Counted from the stretch's first letter, positions 47,964-57,348 are shown. The stretch is 64,000 nucleotides of DNA from an uncultured Clostridia bacterium (GCA_944388585.1 CALXJI010000004.1:1-64000), one strand, 5' to 3'. Numbers and translations: made by a program. The notes: generated from the letters alone by a model not told the origin.

Positions 47964-48530
47964 TTATTTTTTTAATTTCATTCCATCACCAAATGCATTT
48001 CCAACTCTTTCTCCAACTTTATAATATCCATGAGTATAAGGATCAAAAGCAATTGCATTTACTAAAGAAATGTCTACTTTATTTCCATTAAGTACTTCTT
48101 CCTCTGCTGATACATTTACTATTTTTCCTATAACTCCACATCCATATTTACCATCTTGATACTCTATGAATTCACATTCCATACATATTGGAAATTCATT
48201 TATAATTGGTGCGTCAACAATTTCAGATTTTGTAGCACTAAGTCCTGTATTTTCAAATTTATTTGGTGTATTGTTACCAGATACTATACCAAAATAATCC
48301 GCTTCAACCACATGTCTAGCATCAGCAATGCTGACTGTAAAAGCTTTTCTCTCCTTTATATTTTTTACTGTTTTATGTGACTCTGTTAAATTTAATATAA
48401 TTTCATCTCTTTCAAGCATTGTTCCCCATGCTGCATTCATTACATCAATACTTCCATCCTCATTATATGTTGCAATCATAAGTACAGGCATTGGAAATAT
48501 TGCTTCTGTAGTTTTAATCTTCTTTTTCAT
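47964..48530 (-). CDS. Flavin reductase-family (FMN split-barrel) protein
   Basis: The 188-residue protein has the split-barrel start FPMPVLMIATYNEDGSIDVM, a KERKAFTVSI strand, and APIINEFPICMECEF, all family marks. It binds FMN and probably transfers hydride to flavin or a partner enzyme. GGAGG precedes the start. It pairs with the downstream SDR. A shorter relative is encoded at 18011. Confidence 0.9.
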   Translation of the reverse strand: MKKKIKTTEAIFPMPVLMIATYNEDGSIDVMNAAWGTMLERDEIILNLTESHKTVKNIKERKAFTVSIADARHVVEADYFGIVSGNNTPNKFENTGLSATKSEIVDAPIINEFPICMECEFIEYQDGKYGCGVIGKIVNVSAEEEVLNGNKVDISLVNAIAFDPYTHGYYKVGERVGNAFGDGMKLKK

Positions 48531-48607
48531 TATATCTTCCTCCTTAAGTTATTTCATATTAAGTATATCATAAAAAACAACATTTAAAAATATAAAAATT
48601 ATTTTAT

Positions 48608-48662
48608 ATCAAAAAACACCTTTTAAAATAATTAAAAGCTAAACATTTTAAAAGGTATTTAT
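48608..48662 (-). terminator. Intrinsic terminator after the YgjV-like gene
   Basis: Long imperfect stem (AAATACCTTTTAAAAT with a near complement ending in six T) right after the stop at 48666. Confidence 0.65.
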
Positions 48663-48665
48663 AAA

Positions 48666-49184
48666 TTAATTATTATTGCACTTTGTTTTTATATCAAATT
48701 TATATAATGCTATAATAGCAGATATCATTTCAATTATTGTAGCAATAAGCCCTAAAATAGCTAACACTTTTATATCATATATTATAAATAGCATACAAGA
48801 TATAATTTCAACCACTCTAATAATTTTCATATTTCCAATCCACAAAGCTATACTATATATACTAACTGCTATAGTAGGTAATATACTTATTATTCCATTA
48901 AAAGTAAATACTGAACAACTAATCATTAAAGCTATAATTATAACTAAACAATAAAGTGGTGGTCTTCTATTTTTAAACTTATTAAAAATTAAATTTCTAA
49001 TCATACATATTATATTCATAAAAAATCCAGTATACGCTTTTAGAAAAACATATTGTATAGCATATAGTAAACTTGAAAACATTTGCAATTTTAACAATCT
49101 TTCTTTTTTATTTTTTTGAAAACTAATTACCAAAATAATTAAAGCAACTAATCCAAAAATTTGTGCTATTATAAAATTAATCAT
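48666..49184 (-). CDS. YgjV-family inner membrane protein
   Basis: The 172-residue protein has about six hydrophobic segments and the family pattern ISFQKNKKERLLKLQ, LLYAIQYVFLKAYTGF and RNLIF near the first third. YgjV proteins have no known function. GGGAG precedes the start. Confidence 0.75.
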   Translation of the reverse strand: MINFIIAQIFGLVALIILVISFQKNKKERLLKLQMFSSLLYAIQYVFLKAYTGFFMNIICMIRNLIFNKFKNRRPPLYCLVIIIALMISCSVFTFNGIISILPTIAVSIYSIALWIGNMKIIRVVEIISCMLFIIYDIKVLAILGLIATIIEMISAIIALYKFDIKTKCNNN

Positions 49185-49280
49185 TTCTTTCTCCCAACAT
49201 TAATAATTTATATTATTTAGAAGCTAAACTAGCTAACGTCTTATTATATTTTTGTTATCAAGCTTATATTTATAAAAAAT

Positions 49281-49679
49281 CTATTTTTTATTTAGCCAAT
49301 AATATGGTTGCAATTCTTCCAGTGTTTTAAATAATACTCTATTGTCATTTGTACTTATAGCACATTTTACATCTTTTCCCCAATAAAATAATCTTTCTTG
49401 ACAAATACCACATGGAGATAAAATTTCATAATTTTCTCCATCTTTTTGTCTACACACACAAAGAGAATGAGTAACTTTTTTGTTTAATTTATGAGCCTCA
49501 CATATTGCACCAGTTTCTGCACATAAGCCTGCACTTGAATTATCACATTCTGGCCAAACACTAATTAAATACTCACCATTTTCAATTCTTAAAACTGCTA
49601 CTCCTCCAGCTTTATCTTTACCATATCTTTCTTCCAAAAATTCTACTGCTTTATTAAACATTTCTTTTTCAATATTCAT
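49281..49679 (-). CDS. Cytidine deaminase-like zinc hydrolase
   Basis: The 132-residue protein has the two zinc motifs of the cytidine deaminase fold: LCAETGAICEA with the Cys ligand and catalytic Glu, and LSPCGICQERLFYWG with the PCxxC pair. The sequence between and after resembles blasticidin-S deaminase-like members more than housekeeping Cdd. It starts 3 bp after the CMD-cupin gene, whose final codons contain its ribosome site, so the two are co-translated. Confidence 0.85.
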   Translation of the reverse strand: MNIEKEMFNKAVEFLEERYGKDKAGGVAVLRIENGEYLISVWPECDNSSAGLCAETGAICEAHKLNKKVTHSLCVCRQKDGENYEILSPCGICQERLFYWGKDVKCAISTNDNRVLFKTLEELQPYYWLNKK

Positions 49680-49682
49680 AGT

Positions 49683-50429
49683 TTATTCTCCCAATTTATC
49701 ATATTCTTCATCATTAACTGGCTCTAGCCATTCATTTGATGTATTTTCTCCAGGAACATCAAAAGCAATATGACTAAACCAAGAATTTGCTTTTGCTCCA
49801 TGCCAGTGTTTTGTATTAGCAGGTATTGTTATTACTGTACCTGGTACTAAACTAACTGGTGCTTTACCTTCCTCTTGATACCAGCCTTCGCCATCTGTGC
49901 ATATAAGAATTTGACCTCCTCCTTTAGTTGCGTTGTGTTTGTGCCAATTGTTACGACATTTTGGTTCAAATGTTACATTTGCTATACCTATTGCAGGTTC
50001 ACCTGCTTTTGTTAACGGATTTAGATAACTTTGTCCAATAAAATATTTTGCATAAGCATCATTAGGTTGCCCAAGCCCAAACATAGGACTAAAATTATTA
50101 CTTTCTTCTTCATCTTCACCATATACTTCTGCTATCATTGGAAATACTGTCCAAGCATTTGCCCAACCAGTATAAAAAGCAAGTTGAGTAACTATTTCTA
50201 CTGCTTCTTCTTTAGTTACTCCATGTGCTTTGCCCATTTGTAAATGTGATTTAACTTGTGGAAAGTTTTTTGTTCCCATAAGTGCAGCAATAGTTATCAT
50301 TGAGCGGTCACGTAATGAAAGTTTATCTTCTCTTGACCATACTTCACCAAATAAAACATCATCATTATATCTTGCAAATTCTGGTGCTAATTTACCAAGA
50401 TTATCTCTTCCTGCTGTTTGCTTTTTCAT
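49683..50429 (-). CDS. Fusion of carboxymuconolactone decarboxylase-like (AhpD) and cupin domains
   Basis: Residues about 15-105 form a CMD domain (LSLRDRSMITIAALMG, LQMGKAHGVTKEEAVEIV, FYTGWANAW). Residues about 135-240 form a cupin (NWHKHNATKGGGQILIC, VTIPANTKHWHGA with the metal His set). The CMD part lacks a clear CxxC, so it is probably not an AhpD peroxidase. Such fusions occur in anaerobes with unknown substrates. GGGGG lies 8 bases before the start, and a TATAAT -10 lies near 50455. Confidence 0.88.
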   Translation of the reverse strand: MKKQTAGRDNLGKLAPEFARYNDDVLFGEVWSREDKLSLRDRSMITIAALMGTKNFPQVKSHLQMGKAHGVTKEEAVEIVTQLAFYTGWANAWTVFPMIAEVYGEDEEESNNFSPMFGLGQPNDAYAKYFIGQSYLNPLTKAGEPAIGIANVTFEPKCRNNWHKHNATKGGGQILICTDGEGWYQEEGKAPVSLVPGTVITIPANTKHWHGAKANSWFSHIAFDVPGENTSNEWLEPVNDEEYDKLGE

Positions 50430-50564
50430 ATAATATTCCCCCTTTTTTCTTAACTATTATATCATACTATCATTTAAATTTCACATTTTATTTTTTTGTT
50501 CCAAATATAAATTGTTCCACCTCTTTTTTATACATAATCATAAGATTAGATGATCCTACAAATA

Positions 50565-50596
50565 AAAAAATGGTAAGAGCTCTCTTACCATTTTTT
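50565..50596 (-). terminator. Intrinsic terminator after the ABC exporter operon
   Basis: Perfect 15-bp stem AAAAAATGGTAAGAG with its complement and a 2-base centre, next to the permease stop at 50595. Confidence 0.8.
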
Positions 50597-52172
50597 ATAT
50601 TCGTAGTTTAAAAGTCTTTGGTGCAAATTTATATGCTATAAATAAAGAAATTAAAGAATAAGCTATACAAAATATTATTGTAGCTATACCAAAAGAAAAT
50701 ATAGGCATTCTTATTTGTATCATATACCAACTTACTAAATACGTTAATCCTTGTACTACTTTATATGTACTACTTTTTATTTCTGTACTTACATTATATG
50801 GTTGTAATAAATAGTACATGACTAAATAGTGAACCGAAAAGAATATACTCATTGATATAATTGAGACAAATAAAATAACATAATTTAATGGATTATCTGT
50901 TCCTCCAGATAAATATAATAATAGTGCTAATCCTCCACCAATAAGAAATGCTGGCAATAAATTTATTACAATCAATGTTTTAAGTCTTTCTTTAAATATT
51001 CCAAGTATAACTTTAGGAGTCCTATAAATTCTATATGTTAACATACTATGATCACAATTCATAAACATTGCTTGAGTAACTGATGAACTTCTATTAATAA
51101 TGTACATTATAAATACAAAATATGGTAAATATACTAGTAAAACTTCATTAGTTTTTGCTTTAAATTCACTATTTACATTAATTCCAATAATCATTGCAAC
51201 AATTAGTGCTAATATAACTAGAGATTGTTTTTTTACTGCTGTTGTCAATATTTTCCTATGCCTCTTTACAAACAACTCATGAAAATATGCAAAACCAAAT
51301 TTATTGCTTGTATATCTTTTGTCTAGCTCTATTTGGTTTAAACTTACATTTTTCATAGCTTGTGTTCCAGTATTTTTTTCTTGCATATAAACATTAGATT
51401 CTGTTAATATCTTTTTATACATCTTTTTATAATCTTTAAAACTATGTATTTTTATTAAACTATATATTCCAAGTATTATAGAAATTATACAAATAAATAA
51501 GAAAATTGTACTATTTATTGTTATACCTATTGCTGGTAGTCCATATCCAAGTAATAAACAAATTCCTATAAAGCTCCATACAAATTTATTTGGTAAATTT
51601 TCATTTGATGCTTTATTAGTTTTCTTAAAATTATATATACAATAATTCATTACAATTAATTTTACTGATAGTATAAAAAATGGTAATATTAACTGAACCC
51701 ACAAAGGAACATTTGCTATCATACCAAACATAATTGTAAAAGGTAAAAATCCAACAATCAATTTTAATAATTGATAGTAGTAATTAGACAGACCATATTC
51801 TCTAGCATTTATATTCATTAGAATTATTGCATAGTATTTATCCTTTGTAGGGTTTAGCATATAAGTATTTAAAACTCCACCTGCTAAAGTTAAAAACACA
51901 AATAAATGTATAAAAGTATCTGAACTATTTGTGTTATATAACGATAAAGCCATAAAAATCATTGAAGCAATATATATAATTTTCCCTATAAATACACTAG
52001 TTAACTCCCATAATGCACTAATGATATTTGCAAATATTTTTAATCCCCTACTTTTATACAAGCTATTTGGTAATATTCTCTTTACAACTGGAAGCTGTTT
52101 TATAGAATAAATAATACTATTTACTCTATATGTATTTTGGAGTTTAAAAGAAGTTATAAATGTTTTTAGCAT
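50595..52172 (-). CDS. ABC exporter permease subunit
   Basis: The 525-residue protein has about twelve predicted membrane spans and follows an ABC ATPase gene by one base (GGAGGAG within the ATPase stop region). The family is a large-permease type seen with ATPases of the bacitracin/lantibiotic-export class, but I do not recognise the exact family. The substrate is unknown. Confidence 0.75.
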   Translation of the reverse strand: MLKTFITSFKLQNTYRVNSIIYSIKQLPVVKRILPNSLYKSRGLKIFANIISALWELTSVFIGKIIYIASMIFMALSLYNTNSSDTFIHLFVFLTLAGGVLNTYMLNPTKDKYYAIILMNINAREYGLSNYYYQLLKLIVGFLPFTIMFGMIANVPLWVQLILPFFILSVKLIVMNYCIYNFKKTNKASNENLPNKFVWSFIGICLLLGYGLPAIGITINSTIFLFICIISIILGIYSLIKIHSFKDYKKMYKKILTESNVYMQEKNTGTQAMKNVSLNQIELDKRYTSNKFGFAYFHELFVKRHRKILTTAVKKQSLVILALIVAMIIGINVNSEFKAKTNEVLLVYLPYFVFIMYIINRSSSVTQAMFMNCDHSMLTYRIYRTPKVILGIFKERLKTLIVINLLPAFLIGGGLALLLYLSGGTDNPLNYVILFVSIISMSIFFSVHYLVMYYLLQPYNVSTEIKSSTYKVVQGLTYLVSWYMIQIRMPIFSFGIATIIFCIAYSLISLFIAYKFAPKTFKLRI

Positions 52173-52173
52173 T

Positions 52174-52875
52174 TTACTCCTCCTCCTTTAATGCATCTAT
52201 TATCTTATTTTTTAAATGTTCATTATCTAAATTATTTTTATCTATTTCTTCTAACAATCCCTTATTTAATATAACTATATCATCACATAAATCTAATGCC
52301 AACTCCATTATATGTGTTGAAAAAATTATAATATGATCTTTTTTTATTTCTTTTAGCATTTGTTTCATCTCTTCAGCAACCACAACATCAAAAGATGTTA
52401 AGGGTTCATCTAATAATAAAACATTAGGACTTGCAATTATATTGACAAGCATCTGCATTTTATTTTTCATGCCATGCGAATAATCTTTTAATAATCTATC
52501 TCTATCCTCATTTTCTATTTTCATAAAGTCAAAATATTCATCTATTGTCTTTTCTTTTTTAATTCTTTTTTTATTAATATCAATAAAAAACTTTAAAAAC
52601 TCTCTTCCAGTTAAAAATTCTGGTACATTTGGTGTAGATAAAACATACCCTATATCATCTGCTTCCATTTTTCTTTGTTTTCCATCTTCTTCAATAAAAA
52701 ATTCACCTGAATCTATTTCTAAATCCTCATTTAAGCAATTAAATAATGTTGTCTTACCTGCCCCATTTCTGCCAAGTAGTCCATATATCTTTCCTTTTTC
52801 AAACTCAAAATTTATATCTTTTAAAACTTGTTTTTTATCAAAAGATTTCTTTAAATTTTTAATTACTAATTTCAT
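52174..52875 (-). CDS. ABC transporter ATP-binding protein
   Basis: The 233-residue ATPase has a Walker A (GLLGRNGAGKTT), a Q-loop region at VLSTPNVPEF (no clear Gln), a degenerate signature (YSHGMKNKMQ in place of LSGGQ), Walker B LLLDEP and an FSTHIMELA switch His. The YSHGM signature is common in ABC-2 exporter ATPases. It overlaps the upstream NnrD gene by four bases (ATGA) and the permease follows at once. Confidence 0.9.
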   Translation of the reverse strand: MKLVIKNLKKSFDKKQVLKDINFEFEKGKIYGLLGRNGAGKTTLFNCLNEDLEIDSGEFFIEEDGKQRKMEADDIGYVLSTPNVPEFLTGREFLKFFIDINKKRIKKEKTIDEYFDFMKIENEDRDRLLKDYSHGMKNKMQMLVNIIASPNVLLLDEPLTSFDVVVAEEMKQMLKEIKKDHIIIFSTHIMELALDLCDDIVILNKGLLEEIDKNNLDNEHLKNKIIDALKEEE

Positions 52876-53780
52876 AAATTTCCTCCATTTCGTATATATT
52901 TTATTGCACTTGGAATAAACTCAATAGTATCTGATGCCTTCATTGCTATATCAGTATATTTTTCTTGTGCAAGCTCACCTGCAACCCCTGCAAGATAAGC
53001 ACATGTTGCAGTAGACAAAACAGATGCATTATTATATCCGTGCATACCTACAAGTATACCAGATAAAACGTCCCCACTTCCAGCAGTTGCCATTCCAGGA
53101 CATCCCCTTTTTACAAGATACGTTATATCTCCATCAGTAATAATTGTTGTATCCCCTTTTAAAAGTAAAATTATATTATATTTTTTAGCAAACTCTCTAG
53201 CTAAATTTATACTATCTTTTTTTATTGTATCAATATCTATCTTACTTAATCTTTCAAATTCTTTTAAATGAGGTGTCAATATAACATTTCCTTTAGCATT
53301 CAAAAGTATATTCATATCCATATTAGACAACGTATTTAAGCCATCTGCATCTATTATAATTGTTTTATCAAAGGTATTTAATATTTCCTCTAAAATTTTA
53401 GCATTTTCATTACCTGCTCCAAGCCCCATTCCAAAAGATAAGGCATTTAATTTATTCAATGCTAATTTTAGCTTTTCCTTATCAAATACCATATGTCCTT
53501 TACTATCTGAATCCATTAAAAACAATGTTTGCTCAAGTAAAAATGGAGATACAGATTTTTTTATAGAATCTGGAATAATAACTCTAGATATCCCACATCC
53601 TGCCCTTAGTGCAACACTACTCATATTAGCAAGTTTTATAGCACCAGAATACTCCTCACATCCTCCCATTATTCCTACTGTACCAAAATTTCCTTTATTA
53701 GAGTCTTTATCTCTAAATTTAAAAAATTCTTTTATATCTTCAACTTCTATTTCAAATATTTTTTCATCAATTTTCTTCAT
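52872..53780 (-). CDS. nnrD: NAD(P)H-hydrate dehydratase (YjeF C-terminal/NnrD-type)
   Basis: The enzyme repairs hydrated NAD(P)H using ATP or ADP. The 302-residue carbohydrate-kinase-fold protein has KGNFGTVGIMGGCEEYSGA, LTPHLKEFERLS and the catalytic GMATAGSGDVLSGIL. Only the dehydratase half is present; the epimerase half (YjeF N-terminal) is not fused. The start at 53780 has GGGAGAG upstream. Translational coupling to an ABC ATPase is unusual but may be accidental. Confidence 0.88.
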   Translation of the reverse strand: MKKIDEKIFEIEVEDIKEFFKFRDKDSNKGNFGTVGIMGGCEEYSGAIKLANMSSVALRAGCGISRVIIPDSIKKSVSPFLLEQTLFLMDSDSKGHMVFDKEKLKLALNKLNALSFGMGLGAGNENAKILEEILNTFDKTIIIDADGLNTLSNMDMNILLNAKGNVILTPHLKEFERLSKIDIDTIKKDSINLAREFAKKYNIILLLKGDTTIITDGDITYLVKRGCPGMATAGSGDVLSGILVGMHGYNNASVLSTATCAYLAGVAGELAQEKYTDIAMKASDTIEFIPSAIKYIRNGGNL

Positions 53781-53817
53781 TTTTTCTCTCCCTATAATGT
53801 TTATATTATAGTAGCAT

Positions 53818-53852
53818 AAAAGCAAGTAATTATCAACAAATTACTTGCTTTT
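53818..53852 (-). terminator. Intrinsic terminator after the GNAT gene
   Basis: A 14-bp stem (AAAAGCAAGTAATT, 53818-53831 and 53839-53852) with T-rich flank, just after the GNAT stop at 53857. Confidence 0.7.
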
Positions 53853-53856
53853 TACT

Positions 53857-54276
53857 TTACTTTAAATATTTAATCAAAAAATACTTGTTAAGTTTTGAAT
53901 TTTCCTTATTTTCTCGTATAAATTCCACTTTAAAGCCACATTTTTCATAAAATTTTGGAGCTTGAAATCCATAAGTTGTTAAATTAATATTTTCAAATCC
54001 TTTATCTTTATAATACTCTTCTACTTTTTTTACAAGTTGTGTTCCAATATGCTTATTTCTATACTCTTTAAGTACAATTAAATCACTAATATGCACCTCA
54101 TCATAATATGAATGTCCATTAATTATTCCAACTACTTTTTCTTCATCCTTTGCAATAAAGTTAAATGACAAATAATTACAAATCACTTCATTTTTTTGTG
54201 CAAATTTATTAAATTCATCATCTATCATTATCTCTAAGCTTTCATCTAATTTTTCTTTAAATTCTATACTTATCAT
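53857..54276 (-). CDS. GNAT acetyltransferase, copy 1 of a duplicated pair
   Basis: The 139-residue protein has the GNAT acetyl-CoA motif (VLKEYRNKHIGTQLVKKVEEY) and the closing FYEKCGFKVEF strand-loop. Another copy at 58518 is alike over its full length (shared HSYYDEVHISDLIVL and NLTTYGFQAPKFY type segments). GGAGG five bases before ATG 54276 sets the start. The substrate is unknown. Confidence 0.88.
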   Translation of the reverse strand: MISIEFKEKLDESLEIMIDDEFNKFAQKNEVICNYLSFNFIAKDEEKVVGIINGHSYYDEVHISDLIVLKEYRNKHIGTQLVKKVEEYYKDKGFENINLTTYGFQAPKFYEKCGFKVEFIRENKENSKLNKYFLIKYLK

Positions 54277-54333
54277 TTTTTCCTCCACTAATTATAGAGT
54301 TATTATATCATTTATTTTTTTTAAAGTAAACGT

Positions 54334-54369
54334 AAAAAATACTCTATACACATGTATAAAGTATTTTTA
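54334..54369 (-). terminator. Intrinsic terminator of the MerR-flavodoxin unit
   Basis: Arms AAAATACT and AGTATTTT around a partly paired 16-base loop, with T-run on the minus strand, right after the flavodoxin stop at 54376. Confidence 0.7.
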
Positions 54370-54375
54370 TTACTA

Positions 54376-54843
54376 CTATTCTATTAAGCTTTTTATATCA
54401 TCTTCATTTTCTCTACCAGTAAATCTCTTTCCTTTTTTCCAGTTATATTTTGGATATAAATTCTTTAAATCCCTCTCACATGTTTCAATACCAGAGCCTC
54501 CTGAAGTACAAAAAGGTATTAATGTCTTACCAGTAAAATCCATACTCTCAATAAATGTATTTATTACTTTAGGAGTTGTATACCACCAAACAGGAAATCC
54601 TACCAAAACTATGTCATAGTCATCTAAATTAATATTTTCTTTTTTAATTAGTGGTCTACACGATACATCTTGCATCTCTATTGAAGATCTACTCTTTTTG
54701 TTTGTCCAATCTAAATCCTCATCTGTATACTCTCTTTCAGGTTTTATTTCATATAAAGTACCACCTAAAGCATTTGCAATTTTTTTTGCAATATTTTCTG
54801 TTACACCACTTGCAGAAAAATATGTAACTAAAATTTTACTCAT
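54376..54843 (-). CDS. Flavodoxin
   Basis: The 155-residue protein has the FMN phosphate loop TYFSASGVTENIAK, the LVGFPVWWYTTP loop with aromatic stacking residues, and PFCTSGGSGI. It is the clostridial type that acts as an NAD(P)H-linked quinone or small-molecule reductase as often as a pure carrier. It lies 15 bp after a MerR regulator gene and is its likely target. Confidence 0.9.
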   Translation of the reverse strand: MSKILVTYFSASGVTENIAKKIANALGGTLYEIKPEREYTDEDLDWTNKKSRSSIEMQDVSCRPLIKKENINLDDYDIVLVGFPVWWYTTPKVINTFIESMDFTGKTLIPFCTSGGSGIETCERDLKNLYPKYNWKKGKRFTGRENEDDIKSLIE

Positions 54844-54858
54844 TTTATTTCCTCCTTA

Positions 54859-55311
54859 CTATTTTAATTCTAAATGACATTTTTTAAATTCTTCTTGTAC
54901 ATTTTTTGGCATTTTATCTAGATCAATATTTTTTACATTTATTTCCGTTCCATCATTTAATGCTTGTGTATAATACCATTTTTTAAAATTAATTAAATTT
55001 AATGTCTCCTCTAACTGTTTCATCTGCTTTAGTACATTTTCTTTTTGCTTTTTAAATAATTCAAGTCTTTTTAAAATAGTACTATCTCCCTCTTTACACC
55101 AATTTATATATTCTTTTATTTCTTCAAGTTTCATTCCAGCTTTTTTCATATACTGTATAACTCTTAATGTTTCAATACTATCTTTATCAAAAAGTCTATT
55201 TCCAGATTTATCTTTTTTTAAATTTGGAAACAGTCCAATATTATCATAATATCGTAAAGTTGAAATAGATACATTCATTTTTCTTGATACTTCTGAAATA
55301 GAATATTCCAA
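54859..55311 (-). CDS. MerR-family transcriptional regulator
   Basis: The 150-residue protein has the MerR winged helix (YSISEVSRKMNVSISTLRYY, GLFPNLKKDKSGNR) and a coiled-coil dimer helix (ELFKKQKENVLKQMKQLEET). The effector region has no metal-binding Cys pair, so it belongs to the organic-signal or redox type. The start is the TTG at 55311: GGAGG lies 8 bases upstream. The promoter at 55338-55368 has the hallmark long spacer and dyad, so it should control itself and the flavodoxin. Confidence 0.88.
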   Translation of the reverse strand: MEYSISEVSRKMNVSISTLRYYDNIGLFPNLKKDKSGNRLFDKDSIETLRVIQYMKKAGMKLEEIKEYINWCKEGDSTILKRLELFKKQKENVLKQMKQLEETLNLINFKKWYYTQALNDGTEINVKNIDLDKMPKNVQEEFKKCHLELK

Positions 55312-55337
55312 AAAAATCACCTCCAAATTTTAAATTT

Positions 55338-55368
55338 ATTATACAACCTAAAGTTAACTTTATGTCAA
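55338..55368 (-). promoter_or_regulatory. MerR-type promoter with 19-bp spacer and operator dyad
   Basis: TTGACA (55363-55368) and TATAAT (55338-55343), both consensus, are 19 bp apart, the over-long spacing of MerR-activated promoters. A perfect 14-bp palindrome TAAAGTTAACTTTA (55349-55362) fills the spacer. Confidence 0.9.
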
Positions 55369-55387
55369 GACATATTTTTAAATTTAT

Positions 55388-55423
55388 GTAAAAAATACTC
55401 TACACATTTTAGTATAGAGTATT
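55388..55423 (-). terminator. Intrinsic terminator after the ABC-2 exporter genes
   Basis: Arms AATACTCTA and TAGAGTATT with a 12-base loop and T-run on the minus strand, right after the permease stop at 55428. Confidence 0.7.
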
Positions 55424-55427
55424 AATT

Positions 55428-56576
55428 TTATTTTGCAAATAAAACCTTTTCAGATTTATATTGTTTTATTATATATGCTAATACTGCTGTTATATATATA
55501 ATAGTTGAAATTGCCATAAGTGAAATATTTAAAACATCTATATTTCCATTATTAATATCTGTAAATATTAAAGTATAATTTAAAAATGGTACTATTGAAA
55601 GTATAGGAGTTGTTGTAATACCTATCATAAATGCAATCATACCAGGAAATAATGATATAAATGTTAAAGGAGTGAGTGCACTTTGTGCCTCTTTAAAAGT
55701 CTTAGATGTACTTGCAATAGCAATACAAAGTCCACTTATAAAGAAAGAATAAGCAATAATTATTATAAGTGCAAATACAATACTTGCAAAAGAATACATA
55801 ATATCTATTCCTTCATATATAGTAAACATATCCTGTGAAATTATAAGAGAAATAATTGCTAAAATCAAACTTATTACACCTGTAACAATTGAAGAAATAC
55901 TAACACCTAAAAATTTTCCTACAATTATATCTCTACTTTTTATTGGAAAAGTAAGTAAAGTTTCAAGTGTTCCTCTTTCTCTTTCACCTGCAGTCGTATC
56001 TGTTGCTGGATATGTAGCAGATACTGTTATTGCCATAATTATAAATAAGAATGCATAATTTTTTATATAATTTGCAAAAAAGTTATCTTGCTCCACTACA
56101 TTTTCTTCTACAGTTATAATATTTAATACTTCATTTGGATTAATATTATTTTGTTGTAAGTAACTTTGCTGTAAAAACTGCTTATATGTATTAAAATATG
56201 TCTCCATAAGACTTGTAGAATATGTACTATTATCTGAGGCATCACTATTTATAACATACTTATTTTCATTTTTTGTAATATATAAATCAATTTCGCCTTC
56301 GTCATACATTTTATTTAATTCTTCTTCAGTACCATTTACCACACTAATATTCATTTGACTTGCTATATTTTTTTCTTCATCACTCATATCATATGCAAAT
56401 CCTATTTTATTATATTCTTCTACATTTTTATTTACTTGAGACTCAAATAAAGCTGACATTCCAACAACCAAAAGAGGTATAAATATTGGTATTACAAGCA
56501 TCATTGCAAGTGATTTTTTATCTCTAAATAATTCCCTTATTTCTTTTTTTAAAATATTAAATAAATTACTCTTCAT
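55428..56576 (-). CDS. ABC-2 type permease, NatB-like
   Basis: The 382-residue protein has an N-terminal span (about 25-45), a large outside domain (about 46-170) and a C-terminal block of five or six spans, the layout of ABC-2 permeases such as NatB. TAGERERGTLETLLTFPIK is the typical cytosolic coupling motif. It overlaps the ATPase gene by 11 bp with GGAGGTG inside it. It may export Na+ or a peptide; the substrate is not determined. Confidence 0.88.
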   Translation of the reverse strand: MKSNLFNILKKEIRELFRDKKSLAMMLVIPIFIPLLVVGMSALFESQVNKNVEEYNKIGFAYDMSDEEKNIASQMNISVVNGTEEELNKMYDEGEIDLYITKNENKYVINSDASDNSTYSTSLMETYFNTYKQFLQQSYLQQNNINPNEVLNIITVEENVVEQDNFFANYIKNYAFLFIIMAITVSATYPATDTTAGERERGTLETLLTFPIKSRDIIVGKFLGVSISSIVTGVISLILAIISLIISQDMFTIYEGIDIMYSFASIVFALIIIIAYSFFISGLCIAIASTSKTFKEAQSALTPLTFISLFPGMIAFMIGITTTPILSIVPFLNYTLIFTDINNGNIDVLNISLMAISTIIYITAVLAYIIKQYKSEKVLFAK

Positions 56577-57324
56577 TTAGGACACCTCCAATCATAGCAA
56601 AAAAAGCATCTCTCAAATTAGTAGTATTAGTATCTTTTTTTATATCACTTGGTGTTCCAGATTTTATAATTCTTCCTTTATTTATCATTATTACTCTATC
56701 ACAAATATTTTCTGCCTCTTCCATATAATGAGTAGAATATATTATTGTCTTTCCTTTTTCTCTTTCTTTTTTTATAAAATCCAATATAATTTGGCTGGAA
56801 ATAATATCAAGTCCTGTTGTTGCTTCATCTAAAATATAATATTTAGGATTATGTATTAAACATCTTGCTATATTTACTTTTTGAGTTTGACCTGTAGATA
56901 AATTTTCTATTTTATTATATAAAAACTGCTCCATTTTTAATACTTTAGATATTTCTTCTATTCTTTTTTTACTCTCTTGCTCATTTACACCATATATATC
57001 TGAACACATTTTTAAAAGTTCATATGTTGATAAAGTATCATATAACTTAGTATTTCCAGACAAATATGCTATACTTTTTTTAATTTCAATTTCATTATCT
57101 TTATAATTTAATTTATCAAATGTAATTTTGCCCTCACTAGGCTCTAAAATTCCAGCAATCATTCTAAGTAAAGTTGTCTTACCAGCACCATTTGGTCCAA
57201 GTATTCCAATAATTTCCCCATCATTTGCACTAAAACTTATATCTTTATCCGCACAAAATTCTTCTTTTTCTCTTTTATTTTTGTATCTTACAAATTTTTT
57301 TGTTACATGCTCTACTTTTATCAT
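56566..57324 (-). CDS. ABC transporter ATP-binding protein, NatA-like
   Basis: The 252-residue ATPase has Walker A GILGPNGAGKTT, signature NLSTGQTQKV, Walker B YILDEATTGLD and switch His in YSTHYMEEA. It closely fits NatA-type ATPases of ABC-2 exporters and is followed by its permease. An AGGAGG site precedes the start. Confidence 0.92.
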   Translation of the reverse strand: MIKVEHVTKKFVRYKNKREKEEFCADKDISFSANDGEIIGILGPNGAGKTTLLRMIAGILEPSEGKITFDKLNYKDNEIEIKKSIAYLSGNTKLYDTLSTYELLKMCSDIYGVNEQESKKRIEEISKVLKMEQFLYNKIENLSTGQTQKVNIARCLIHNPKYYILDEATTGLDIISSQIILDFIKKEREKGKTIIYSTHYMEEAENICDRVIMINKGRIIKSGTPSDIKKDTNTTNLRDAFFAMIGGVLNEE

Positions 57325-57348
57325 TTTTTTCCTCCTAAAATTAATATT

